Below are positions 1-6,659 of a stretch of DNA of 9,844 bases, piece by piece. The position numbers were made by a program, and so were the translations under genes. Source of the DNA: an uncultured Thermoanaerobacteraceae bacterium (lineage in GTDB: Bacteria > Bacillota > DSM-12270 > Thermacetogeniales > Thermacetogeniaceae); assembly GCA_937914965.1 (NCBI GenBank), contig CALGIY010000064.1, positions 1 through 9,844 of the forward strand. Reading direction: 5' to 3'. Positions within the stretch are counted from its first letter, which is position 1. Every line of letters begins with the position of its first letter. The notes under the pieces are model-generated. The model had not been told where the DNA came from. It saw only the letters and a list, made by a program, of their open reading frames with translations, and did not search any database.

Positions 1-634
1 CTGTCATTGGATAGGTCCACCGAGAAGTATAGGCTTCCAATGCATGAGTCAGGGCGTCCATCCCCGTCTGGGCAGTAACATGGCGCGGCATGCTCATCGT
101 CAATACAGGATCCACAACAGCAGCAGATGCCAGCCACGAATCCCACCTGATACTCTGCTTCCTCCCGGTATCAGGATCACTTAATACAGCGTTCTTGGTT
201 ACCTCCGCTCCACTACCGGCGGTGGTAGGCACTGCTATCCAGGGAAGTCCAGCCCGTTCAATCTCTTTTCCCTCAAAATAATCCTTGACTTTACCATCCC
301 CATGATAAAGCCCTGCAGTGGCTTTGGCCACATCCAGAACACTTCCTCCACCCACCCCGATCACCAGATCTACGTCGTATTCACGGGCTATTTTTAAACT
401 TTCCTCAACACTTTCCAGGGTGGGTTCGGGAGCAATCCCACCGCAGTAGATGATTTTGAGTTCAGCTGCCTCTAGAGGCCCAATCACCCGCTCGATCATC
501 CCACTAGCCTGGAGAGAGCCTTTACCCATACACAATAGTACCTTTTTTCCGAAATTGCTCGCTTCCGCACCCAGGCGCCCGGCACAACCAGGCCCGAAAA
601 TGATCCTTTGGGGTACCAGAAAATCAAAAAGCAT
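1..634 (-). CDS. Iron-containing alcohol dehydrogenase (3' end beyond window)
   Basis: NAD(P)-dependent, metal-containing (type III) alcohol dehydrogenase that interconverts an alcohol and an aldehyde or ketone in the cytoplasm. The 211 visible residues hold the N-terminal Rossmann-like half: the nucleotide-binding GGGSVLD at residues 95-101, the family motif PTTAGSGAEVT at 136-146, and MDALTHALEAY at 192-202. The last motif carries the first two metal ligands by homology with FucO-type enzymes, Asp193 and His197. The two later His ligands would lie past position 1. The ATG at 634 is forced, because an in-frame TGA lies two codons upstream. The ribosome binding site is weak (GGATG-like). The gene lies 105 bp downstream of the CrtI-like oxidoreductase on the same strand and may be co-transcribed. 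The substrate (butanol, 1,3-propanediol, 4-hydroxybutyrate or other) cannot be told from sequence. The family call is very safe. Confidence 0.95.
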   Translation of the reverse strand, partial: MLFDFLVPQRIIFGPGCAGRLGAEASNFGKKVLLCMGKGSLQASGMIERVIGPLEAAELKIIYCGGIAPEPTLESVEESLKIAREYDVDLVIGVGGGSVLDVAKATAGLYHGDGKVKDYFEGKEIERAGLPWIAVPTTAGSGAEVTKNAVLSDPDTGRKQSIRWDSWLASAAVVDPVLTMSMPRHVTAQTGMDALTHALEAYTSRWTYPMT

Positions 635-688
635 TCTTCATCCACATCCCTTATATCGGTGATAGGCACCTGTTAATATATACCTTAT

Positions 689-702
689 TTGATGTCAACA
701 TC
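689..702. promoter_or_regulatory. Overlapping short dyads upstream of the alcohol dehydrogenase
   Basis: The 105-bp gap between the oxidoreductase stop and the alcohol dehydrogenase start contains GATGT-CA-ACATC (691-702), a perfect 5-bp inverted repeat, overlapping TTGA-TG-TCAA (689-698). On the minus strand this includes a TTGACA hexamer, but no good -10 stands at the right distance (TATTAA follows after only 14 nt). It could be an operator for an internal promoter of the dehydrogenase. The arms are short and chance is a fair explanation. Confidence 0.25.
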
Positions 703-739
703 ATTCTCATTTTATCAGATCTCATCAATGTTTCAGGTA

Positions 740-2248
740 TTATCCGCAAGTTGTCGTGAACTTCTTCCTCTGCCTGAGACACAAAATCTCAGCTATGTGT
801 CGCCCGGAATAAAGACACCCAGGTACACTGCCCCCAACTACCCACTGCCCAGCCATCAGGAAGTTTTCCAGCCCGGGAAGTGTCCTTTTCGTTACACTTA
901 CACTCATCATTATTTCCGGAGTATACAGCCAGCCCATACCAGCCCCTTTATAGTTCCGAGTGTAGCGCCAGGTAGTATAGGGAGTAGCAACATCGGTCAT
1001 TTCCACCTGTGATTTGATCCCCGGATAATGAACATCAAGCCGGTCCAGCACATCTTGCGCAATCTGTTCCTTTTCCGCTTCATAACGCGTACGGTTATCC
1101 CTTCGTAAATCGTTCCAGTAGTCCCAATCCGTTTCAAACTCAACCTGGACTACCGTTTTACCGGGTGGAGCAAATTTAGAGCTGTAATTAAATATACGAA
1201 CAAAAATACCATCCACTGTACTGCCGGCCACATCCAGGGGGTGATTCAAGAAGATGGTGTTAAAAGGTGGTTCCCCAGGAAATTCACGATCAACACCGAA
1301 GTTAACCATGATCATGGGGCTGCAGGGTTTCCACTCCGTATAGCGCTTTTTTATCTGCTCGTCAAGGTAGCGTCCACGAAGCATCTGAAAAATAGTGCTG
1401 TAGCCATCGGCAGCAGAAACAATTATATCTGCCCGGTGCTCGCTGCCGTCTGCCAAACGCACACCTACAGCCCGGTTTTCTTCAACAAGGATCTCTTCAA
1501 CTGCAGATTGATAAGTAATCTGACCACCTAGGTCCCTATAGCGCTGCTCAATGGACATAGCGAAGTCTAGTGACCCGCCCTCGATTAAACCCAACCGCTC
1601 CTGTACACACATTCCCAGGATCATCATGACGAACCAAACAGGCACCTCTGGCAAGAACATATACTTTAGAACCTTGCGCAGCACAGGATCACTCACATCC
1701 TGAGTGTAATCAGTAATGGTCTTGTTGTACTTTCCAGTAAAATACCTGAACAGCCGGCGCATCTCCCACAACTGCCTGATTCCATCGAACCGGCCTGCCA
1801 GCTCAGGCGGCTTGGCATAATCCATCCCATCCATTCCATCTCTCTGCATAGCACGAGCACCTGCTATCAGGTCATCGATCTTTTGAGCATCCTCCGGGAA
1901 AAATGATTTCCAATCGGCAGCAAGTCGGTCCAGTTCTCTCCCTACAACCAGGGTTTTGCCGCTGGACTCATCTATATACCTGCCGTAGATCTCAAGATCA
2001 GTGAAACTACCGCCCTGAGCGGCACCCAGTTCACGGTAAATCTCATAAGCGGGCTGTCCCGGTTTATGGTCCATAAGGAAGTGTATACCACCATCTATGG
2101 TATAGCCTTTTCTTTTCCAGGCAGTCGCCACTCCACCGGGCTTACTATGCTGTTCAAATATCCTTGCATTAAAGCTGTTCATCTGACAGTAACATCCGGC
2201 AGCTAGACCTGCCAATCCTGCGCCAATGATAATCACAGAATTATCCAT
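740..2248 (-). CDS. FAD-dependent oxidoreductase, CrtI/phytoene-desaturase-like
   Basis: A 502-residue flavoprotein of the phytoene dehydrogenase / retinol saturase-like superfamily (COG1233 type), expected to oxidise or reduce a lipophilic, perhaps polyunsaturated, substrate using FAD. The N-terminus has the dinucleotide-binding GAGLAG at 9-14, with Glu32 at the end of the second strand to bind the ADP ribose. KPGGVATAW and GGIHFL, typical of the family, follow. The C-terminal FAD-binding signature is MAGQWVVGGSVPGCLYSGR, about 466-484. A hydrophobic stretch near 203-216 (PVWFVMMILGMCV) may help membrane or substrate contact; no signal peptide is seen. The ATG is supported by GGAGGGG about 9 nt upstream. 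No carotenoid genes (crtB, crtM) are nearby, so the CrtI name describes the fold rather than a pathway. The downstream alcohol dehydrogenase suggests a shared alcohol/aldehyde or lipid substrate, which is inference only. Confidence 0.88.
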   Translation of the reverse strand: MDNSVIIIGAGLAGLAAGCYCQMNSFNARIFEQHSKPGGVATAWKRKGYTIDGGIHFLMDHKPGQPAYEIYRELGAAQGGSFTDLEIYGRYIDESSGKTLVVGRELDRLAADWKSFFPEDAQKIDDLIAGARAMQRDGMDGMDYAKPPELAGRFDGIRQLWEMRRLFRYFTGKYNKTITDYTQDVSDPVLRKVLKYMFLPEVPVWFVMMILGMCVQERLGLIEGGSLDFAMSIEQRYRDLGGQITYQSAVEEILVEENRAVGVRLADGSEHRADIIVSAADGYSTIFQMLRGRYLDEQIKKRYTEWKPCSPMIMVNFGVDREFPGEPPFNTIFLNHPLDVAGSTVDGIFVRIFNYSSKFAPPGKTVVQVEFETDWDYWNDLRRDNRTRYEAEKEQIAQDVLDRLDVHYPGIKSQVEMTDVATPYTTWRYTRNYKGAGMGWLYTPEIMMSVSVTKRTLPGLENFLMAGQWVVGGSVPGCLYSGRHIAEILCLRQRKKFTTTCG

Positions 2249-2295
2249 TCACCATCACCCCTCCCCCTGGACAATATTGATTGACCAATACAAGG

Positions 2296-2338
2296 AGAAC
2301 TGCGGGCCGATTACTTTCCATACACTGCTCACAGTTCT
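2296..2338 (-). repeat. Possible leader hairpin of the oxidoreductase gene
   Basis: A perfect 7-bp inverted repeat, AGAACTG (2296-2302) and CAGTTCT (2332-2338), encloses a 29-nt loop. If transcription starts near 2337 as inferred from the -10 at 2344-2349, the repeat fills the start of an approximately 89-nt leader. No known riboswitch class is recognised and no U-tract follows, so this is not a terminator. Confidence 0.25.
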
Positions 2339-2343
2339 TCTTT

Positions 2344-2372
2344 ATTATATATCAATATTCGCCATATATGGC
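2344..2372 (-). promoter_or_regulatory. Possible promoter with palindromic operator for the CrtI-like gene
   Basis: On the minus strand a perfect TATAAT -10 lies at 2349-2344. The place where a -35 should be (2372-2367) is instead occupied by a perfect 12-bp palindrome, GCCATATATGGC (2361-2372), with no TTGACA-like hexamer. This arrangement fits a promoter controlled by a regulator bound at the palindrome. It is the best promoter candidate in the 321-bp gap before the gene, but the poor -35 leaves it uncertain. Confidence 0.4.
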
Positions 2373-2446
2373 AGGAGTGTTTTCTTTCCTACTGGCGGGG
2401 TGTACCAGCATACCTGATCCTTAAAGCCTCAGACAAATCAATAAAA

Positions 2447-2476
2447 CATAAAACCAGGGTTTGCCCTGGCTTTTAT
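2447..2476 (-). terminator. Intrinsic terminator of the flavin reductase-queF-trmK-Nif3 operon
   Basis: The perfect 6-bp GC-rich stem CCAGGG / CCCTGG with a 4-nt loop (2454-2469) is followed on the minus strand by TTTTATGTTTTATT. It lies about 100 nt past the stop codon of the Nif3-family gene. The opposite strand also reads into a T-rich tail, so the element could work in both directions, though no plus-strand gene ends here. Confidence 0.85.
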
Positions 2477-2500
2477 TAAAAATAATTTATTCTACCATCG

Positions 2501-2526
2501 AACTGTCGGCCATATGAGCGACAGTT
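2501..2526. repeat. 8-bp inverted repeat between Nif3 stop and terminator
   Basis: AACTGTCG (2501-2508) and CGACAGTT (2519-2526) form a perfect 8-bp stem around a 10-nt loop that contains CATATG. It sits about 44 nt after the Nif3-family stop and before the terminator, so it would be part of the operon's 3' untranslated RNA. No U-tract adjoins it. It may be an RNA-stabilising hairpin or a protein-binding site; nothing in it identifies a role. Confidence 0.45.
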
Positions 2527-2569
2527 GTCTAATTTCCCACAAAGAGTACTTACTGAGATGCTAGAAATT

Positions 2570-3688
2570 TCACATATACCTGAAGGGGTCCGTCTTGACC
2601 TGGGAAACCACTACTGTAAGCTCCTGCCCGGCTTCATTTGCCTTCTCTTTAATGTAGTCCGCCAGCACAGGAACAACCACCTGCTCGGTACCGTAGTGCC
2701 CGGCATCAACCACGGCAATCCCCTGATCCACGGCATCCAGTGCCCCATGATGCTTGACATCCCCCGTCAGATAAACATCAGCACCGCACTTCAAGGCATG
2801 AGGAAGGAACATCATGGCACTTCCACCGCACAGGGCAACTTTGGAGACAAGCCTTTCTGGTTCCCCAGTGACCTTCACCACTTCCAACCCCAGACAGACT
2901 TTCACCTTCTGTGCAAAATCAACAAGGGTCAGCGGTTCAGGGAGTTTACCTACCCTTCCCAATCCATTACGGGTTCCCTGATTCTTCAGGGGATATAGAT
3001 CATAAGCCACCTCTTCATAGGGGTGTGCCGCCAACATCTCTTCTATGACTTTCTTCAACTTATTCTCCGGAACAATGGTCTCGATCCGCAGTTCAGCCAC
3101 CTTCTCAAGCTTTCCGGTCTTCCCGATAAAAGGATTAGTCCCCTCTAGAGGTTTGAAGGTGCCGGTACCCTCTGTCTGAAAGGTGCAGTCAGAGTAGTTA
3201 CCGGTCCAACCCGCCCCGCGAGAGCACATCGCTCGGCGCACCTGGTCCTCATACCCGGCAGGAACAAAAGCAACCAACTTGTACAACTGTTCTTCACCGG
3301 TAAGAAACAAAAGGTCCACATCCACCAACCCCAGCCGGTCCACCAGGATATCATTGATACCACCGGAAACTGCATCAAGATTGGTGTGCGCAGCATATAA
3401 GGCAATCCCCTCCCGAATCAACCGGTAAACATGAGAAGCGGGATAAAGATCGGACCTCAGGTACGGAAGGGGGTCGCGGTAAAGGGGGTGATGGGAAACA
3501 ATCATCTGTGCCTTTTCCTTGATCGCTTCTGCAATCACATCCCTTGTGACATCAAGGGTTACCAGCACCTTGTCGATCTCATCTGCCGGTGCCCCCACCA
3601 GCAGTCCTATCCGGTCCCAATCTTCTGCTAAATCAGGCTTGGCCCATTCCTCAATCCAGTCCATAATTATCTGGCACTTAACTGACAT
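2570..3688 (-). CDS. Nif3-like dinuclear metal centre protein (YqfO type)
   Basis: A 372-residue member of the conserved Nif3/DUF34 family, which forms a toroidal hexamer with a dinuclear metal site; its biochemical role is unsettled, with GTP cyclohydrolase-like folding and metal insertion among the proposals. Metal-ligand motifs are intact: SHHP at 65-68 (His66, His67), HTNLD at 101-105 (His101, Asp105) and GHYGTE at 330-335 (His331, Glu335). A PII/CutA1-like insert occupies about 135-232 (LYKLVAFVPAGY to AAHPYEEVAYD), as in the long Bacillota form YqfO; the short E. coli type lacks it. The ATG overlaps the last 11 bp of trmK, with GGAGGG 9 nt upstream, indicating translational coupling. 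The trmK / Nif3 pairing is the same as yqfN-yqfO in Bacillus. It is the last gene of the operon. Confidence 0.95.
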   Translation of the reverse strand: MSVKCQIIMDWIEEWAKPDLAEDWDRIGLLVGAPADEIDKVLVTLDVTRDVIAEAIKEKAQMIVSHHPLYRDPLPYLRSDLYPASHVYRLIREGIALYAAHTNLDAVSGGINDILVDRLGLVDVDLLFLTGEEQLYKLVAFVPAGYEDQVRRAMCSRGAGWTGNYSDCTFQTEGTGTFKPLEGTNPFIGKTGKLEKVAELRIETIVPENKLKKVIEEMLAAHPYEEVAYDLYPLKNQGTRNGLGRVGKLPEPLTLVDFAQKVKVCLGLEVVKVTGEPERLVSKVALCGGSAMMFLPHALKCGADVYLTGDVKHHGALDAVDQGIAVVDAGHYGTEQVVVPVLADYIKEKANEAGQELTVVVSQVKTDPFRYM

Positions 3689-4385
3689 TTTTGATTACCC
3701 TCCTGCAAAGATCTATCTTCTTCCGCCATTCCCGGCGCATTTTTCTGGCAGCCGGGGTTTTAGCATGCCGCAGTGATCTTAAAACATTTTCGGCGAGTGA
3801 TATTTTCTCCTGGAGAAGAGATACCAGGAGAGGGTGTTTCTTTTCTACAAGACACGGCCCGATATCAAGCAGTTCCTCTTCTTTTCTACTTATCTTTAAA
3901 CCCGGATCAGGTGAGTGTTCGGCAATAATTATTTCATAGAAACGCTCATGCTCCAGCAGCAGATCTTCATCAATGATTGTCCACCCATGATTAAACAACC
4001 ATCTTCGTAGAATTCCTGCTCCACTCTGGGGTTGTAAAATTAGGCGACCAGCAGCATCCAGCACAGTGGGAGAAGGTGACAATATATCTGTAATTTTTGC
4101 TCCCCCCATGCCGGAAATAACGATCACACCTGCTTCACCAGGATTCAGAGATTCCAGACCATCCCCCTGCCTGATTTCAATGGATTTTTCCACCCTGTAA
4201 AGGATCACATTGGCTCTTGCCGTCTCCAATGGGCCGGTACAGAGATCACAGGCAATCGCTCGCGGTGATATCTTCTGTAAAATTAAATAAATAGGCAGTA
4301 ACGCATGATCTGTCCCGATATCAGCAACAACACTTCCCTTGGGTACAAAACCAGCAATCCTGGTAAGCCTCTCTGACAATAGCAC
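3678..4385 (-). CDS. trmK: tRNA (adenine22-N1)-methyltransferase TrmK
   Basis: SAM-dependent enzyme that makes m1A at position 22 of tRNA (YqfN in Bacillus subtilis). Visible motifs, numbered from the GTG start, are the SAM-binding VADIGTDHALLPIYL at 21-35, GDGL at 74-77, the hallmark ISGMGG at 90-95 and QPQSG at 118-122. A basic, helical C-terminal region (about 182-232, probably coiled coil) follows. I prefer the GTG at 4385: AAGGGGG stands 8 nt upstream, the 235-residue product begins with LLSERLTRIAGFVPKGS as family members do, and the length matches the usual roughly 235-240. The open frame continues to an ATG at 4469, but that would overlap the end of queF by 41 bp and add 28 residues with no family resemblance. 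The gene overlaps the Nif3-family gene by 11 bp. Confidence 0.92.
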   Translation of the reverse strand: MLLSERLTRIAGFVPKGSVVADIGTDHALLPIYLILQKISPRAIACDLCTGPLETARANVILYRVEKSIEIRQGDGLESLNPGEAGVIVISGMGGAKITDILSPSPTVLDAAGRLILQPQSGAGILRRWLFNHGWTIIDEDLLLEHERFYEIIIAEHSPDPGLKISRKEEELLDIGPCLVEKKHPLLVSLLQEKISLAENVLRSLRHAKTPAARKMRREWRKKIDLCRRVIKNVS

Positions 4386-4428
4386 AGTGACTACCCCCTT
4401 CTCTTCAAGATCCGGAGGGATAAAATAA

Positions 4429-4830
4429 CTAGGATCTATAATCTGCCTGGACCTCGGTACCGATACCACCCCGGGGCCTGAAGTCGCCTTTCACCGTAAG
4501 GGAAACCGGGTCCAAGAGCCTGACAAGGTCTTCCTTCACCCGGTTCACCACATGCTCCTGTAAAACCCCAACATTCCGATAGGAATTAAGATAATATTTC
4601 AGGGACTTGAGTTCGACAAGCTTATCCCGTGGAATATAACTGATGGTCAGTGTCCCGAAATCAGGTAGACCTGTCCAGGGACAAACAGAAGTAAACTCCG
4701 GGTAGATATAGGCAACTTCTGTAGCGCTACCTGGGTATTCGAAAGGTATCGCCTCCAGCACCTCTACCGCAATCGCTTCGTAAGTGTCCGTATCCCAACG
4801 CTGTGTACATTTTTGTATTTTTTCTTCCAT
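4429..4830 (-). CDS. queF: NADPH-dependent 7-cyano-7-deazaguanine reductase QueF
   Basis: Reduces the nitrile of preQ0 to the amine preQ1 with two NADPH, a late step of queuosine precursor synthesis, in the cytoplasm. The 133-residue length fits the short unimodular (YkvM) class. The catalytic Cys50 lies in [15 protein letters not shown] (45-59) with Asp57 seven residues on, the same spacing as the known Cys55/Asp62 pair of the Bacillus enzyme. The family motif [14 protein letters not shown] spans 73-86, and QEH (91-93) supplies the substrate-binding Glu92. The start at 4830 has AGGGG 8 nt upstream and lies 13 nt after the flavin reductase stop. The other preQ0 genes (queC, queD, queE, folE) are not in the window and I see no preQ1 riboswitch. 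The family call is essentially certain. Confidence 0.97.
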   Translation of the reverse strand: MEEKIQKCTQRWDTDTYEAIAVEVLEAIPFEYPGSATEVAYIYPEFTSVCPWTGLPDFGTLTISYIPRDKLVELKSLKYYLNSYRNVGVLQEHVVNRVKEDLVRLLDPVSLTVKGDFRPRGGIGTEVQADYRS

Positions 4831-4843
4831 GATCTATTCCCCT

Positions 4844-5326
4844 TTACAAATTGAACATTTGACCCCGATACAAAACCAGCGGTCTGCGGTCACTGCAGTA
4901 ATCGGCGGCAACCACTTCTCCGATAAACATGGTATGGTCGCCGGAAACCAGGCTTTCTACGAGTCTGCATTCAAGATTTGCCAAGGCACCTTTTATCCTG
5001 GGAACGGAAATAACCTCACCGGGCTCCGTGGATAGACCCAGTTCCTTAACCTTATCCACATCCCGCCCAGACCTTGTACCACAAAAAAGGGCTCCTTCAG
5101 CATCCCCTTCTCCCATGATGGTCACCATAAACTCCTTCGATTTAACAATCAGGTTGTGGATATAACGCTGTGGAGCTACTGATATCATCACATGAGGGGG
5201 ATCACTGGATTCCTGGTTGAGCCAGGCCACAGTAGTGATATCGTGTACGTCTCCATCTACAGCACCAATCAATGCTACCGGCATAGGTAACCGGTGTAGA
5301 GCTTGGCTAATCTGATCTGTTGCCAA
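4844..5326 (-). CDS. Flavin reductase-like FMN-binding protein
   Basis: A 160-residue split-barrel flavoprotein of the flavin reductase-like domain family. Members reduce flavin with NAD(P)H, or serve as flavoredoxin / ferric reductase-type electron carriers in anaerobes. Seen are the N-terminal RLPMPVALIGAVDG and TTVAW (31-35), which line the FMN phosphate site; the central PHVMISVAPQRYIHNLI (44-60); GDHTMFIGEVVAA (129-141); and the closing PLVLYRGQMFNL. The start is a TTG at 5326, chosen because AAGGAGGG lies just upstream (7 nt from AGGAGG) and no ATG occurs before residue 15, which would remove the first strand. It is first in the operon with queF, trmK and the Nif3-family gene. A role in supplying reduced flavin or electrons to a partner is inferred; the physiological acceptor is unknown. 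Confidence 0.88.
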   Translation of the reverse strand: MATDQISQALHRLPMPVALIGAVDGDVHDITTVAWLNQESSDPPHVMISVAPQRYIHNLIVKSKEFMVTIMGEGDAEGALFCGTRSGRDVDKVKELGLSTEPGEVISVPRIKGALANLECRLVESLVSGDHTMFIGEVVAADYCSDRRPLVLYRGQMFNL

Positions 5327-5358
5327 AGATTGCCCTCCTTAAAAGATTTTCTCATACC

Positions 5359-5387
5359 ATTTTAATACACTACTATATAAGATCCAA
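5359..5387 (-). promoter_or_regulatory. Probable sigma-A promoter of the flavin reductase-queF-trmK-Nif3 operon
   Basis: Reading the minus strand, TTGGAT (5387-5382) and TAAAAT (5364-5359) are separated by exactly 17 nt. Transcription would begin near 5352, leaving a leader of about 26 nt that carries the strong AAGGAGGG site. The -10 matches consensus at 5 of 6 positions and the -35 at 3 of 6. Confidence 0.5.
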
Positions 5388-5491
5388 GAGGACAAACGGT
5401 TCCCATGCCTACACATCTACCCCGCGATCGTCGTTCAGTTCAATAAATCTGAAAAGATTGGCAGGAAAACCGGGCACCAAAGTAAAAAAGA

Positions 5492-5497
5492 TATAAT
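5492..5497 (+). promoter_or_regulatory. Candidate -10 element for the ADP-ribosylglycohydrolase gene
   Basis: A perfect TATAAT stands 49 nt before the start codon, within an A/T-rich tract. No TTGACA-like hexamer lies 16-18 nt upstream; TTGGCA at 5458-5463 is 28 nt away, which is too far. The 220-bp divergent gap (5327-5546) otherwise shows no recognisable site, riboswitch or terminator. Low confidence. Confidence 0.35.
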
Positions 5498-5546
5498 TTA
5501 CAGTAAGCTTTAAAAAAACCAAAATACCGGACAGGAGGCAAGCCCT

Positions 5547-6590
5547 ATGAAAAAAAATCAAGAACATTTTCGCGGCTGTCTGATCGGTGGCGCAGTTGGA
5601 GATGCCCTGGGATGGCCAGTTGAATTTTTGCGGCTTGACGAAATAAAAGAAATCTACGGCCCTGACGGTATCACAGAACTAGATATTGGCATCAGTGGTA
5701 GGGCTGAGATCACAGATGACACCCAGATGACTCTATTTACAGCCGAAGGGCTGCTGAGGGCGGCCACAAAAGGCTCAGGACAAGCCAGCAGCCATCTTCC
5801 TTCTGTTGTCTTTAATGCATACCAACGATGGCTGGTTACTCAGGGATACCAAACAAAGGGCACACTTGAAAAACTTGATGGCTGGTTGATTGGCATCAGT
5901 GAACTGCACCAAATGCGTGCCCCGGGTAATACCTGCCTCTCCGCATTAAAAAGCGGACACATGGGAACTATCGATGAACATATCAATAACAGCAAGGGAT
6001 GTGGCGGAGTGATGAGAGCAGCTCCAGCGGGTCTATTCTGCAGCAAAGAGACTGCCTTTAAGGCCGGCTGTGAATCTGCAGCAATAACGCACGGGCACCC
6101 CAGTGGGTATCTTTCTACTGGTGTCCTTGCCCATGTAATTGCCTGTATTATTGAAGGAATGGAGATTGAAGACGCTGTTTCCGATTCTCTTTTTGAACTC
6201 GCAAAATACACTGGACACGAAGAGTGTCGTAATATAATCCAAAAAGCGGTTGAGCTCTCCCAAGATAATACCGATCCTCAGGAAGCGCTGGCCACACTCG
6301 GAGAGGGATGGGTAGGAGAAGAAGCGATTGCCATAGCCATCTACTGCGCTTTAAAGCACAAATCAAGCTTTAGAAAAGCTCTCTACCTTTCGGTTAATCA
6401 CAACGGAGACAGTGACAGTACTGGAGCTATCACCGGCAACATACTGGGCGCCTATTTGGGTATTAAGGCCATACCTAACGATTGGGTTCAGATTGTAGAA
6501 TTTGCTGATGTTATTTTTCAGTTGGCGGATGACCTCCTGATTGGATACCAGGATACAAGAGAATGGCAAGACAAGTACCCGGGATGGTAG
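5547..6590 (+). CDS. ADP-ribosylglycohydrolase family protein (DraG/ARH type)
   Basis: A 347-residue all-helical hydrolase of the ADP-ribosylglycohydrolase family, which removes ADP-ribose from modified proteins or small molecules with a binuclear Mg/Mn centre. It has the N-terminal GCLIGGAVGDALGWPVEF (10-27), the first metal motif EITDDTQMT (54-62; Thr56, Asp57, Asp58), GCGGVMRAAPAGLF (151-164), GHPSGY (183-188), and the second metal motif HNGDSDSTGAITG (285-297; Asp288, Asp290). All expected ligands are present, so it is probably active. AGGAGG lies 8 nt before the ATG. No nitrogenase or DraT-like ADP-ribosyltransferase is in the window, so the DraG role in nitrogenase control is not supported. 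The target may be ADP-ribosylated protein, DNA or a free metabolite. It begins a plus-strand cluster with the patatin-like and GNAT genes. Confidence 0.93.
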   Translation: MKKNQEHFRGCLIGGAVGDALGWPVEFLRLDEIKEIYGPDGITELDIGISGRAEITDDTQMTLFTAEGLLRAATKGSGQASSHLPSVVFNAYQRWLVTQGYQTKGTLEKLDGWLIGISELHQMRAPGNTCLSALKSGHMGTIDEHINNSKGCGGVMRAAPAGLFCSKETAFKAGCESAAITHGHPSGYLSTGVLAHVIACIIEGMEIEDAVSDSLFELAKYTGHEECRNIIQKAVELSQDNTDPQEALATLGEGWVGEEAIAIAIYCALKHKSSFRKALYLSVNHNGDSDSTGAITGNILGAYLGIKAIPNDWVQIVEFADVIFQLADDLLIGYQDTREWQDKYPGW

Positions 6591-6659
6591 CGGGAATAGT
6601 CGTTGGTGGTTAGTAGCGTCAGTAAATAATTAACTGATGAAATGGTTGGGGGTATAGAA

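Noticed and set aside
693..698. TTGACA on the minus strand as a -35 for the alcohol dehydrogenase gene
   Set aside because: The nearest -10-like hexamers follow after 12-14 nt, too short for sigma-A; nothing acceptable stands at 16-18 nt.
2525..2998. 157-codon open frame on the plus strand
   Set aside because: It lies antisense within the clearly coding Nif3-family gene, has no family resemblance and is low in typical protein pattern. Other long frames opposite or out of register with real genes (for example 1241-1531, 5840-6211, 3145-3405) were dropped for the same reason.
5433..5452. TTCAG / CTGAA inverted repeat in the divergent gap
   Set aside because: Only 5-bp arms in A/T-rich DNA, not placed relative to a convincing promoter; easily due to chance.
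5327..5546. preQ1 riboswitch upstream of the queF operon
   Set aside because: No match to the compact preQ1-I pseudoknot pattern (C-rich loop plus A-rich tail) was found, and the inferred leader is only about 26 nt.
5547..6590. DraG nitrogenase-reactivating hydrolase
   Set aside because: The fold and metal motifs match, but there is no draT or nif gene in the window, and the family has many other roles.
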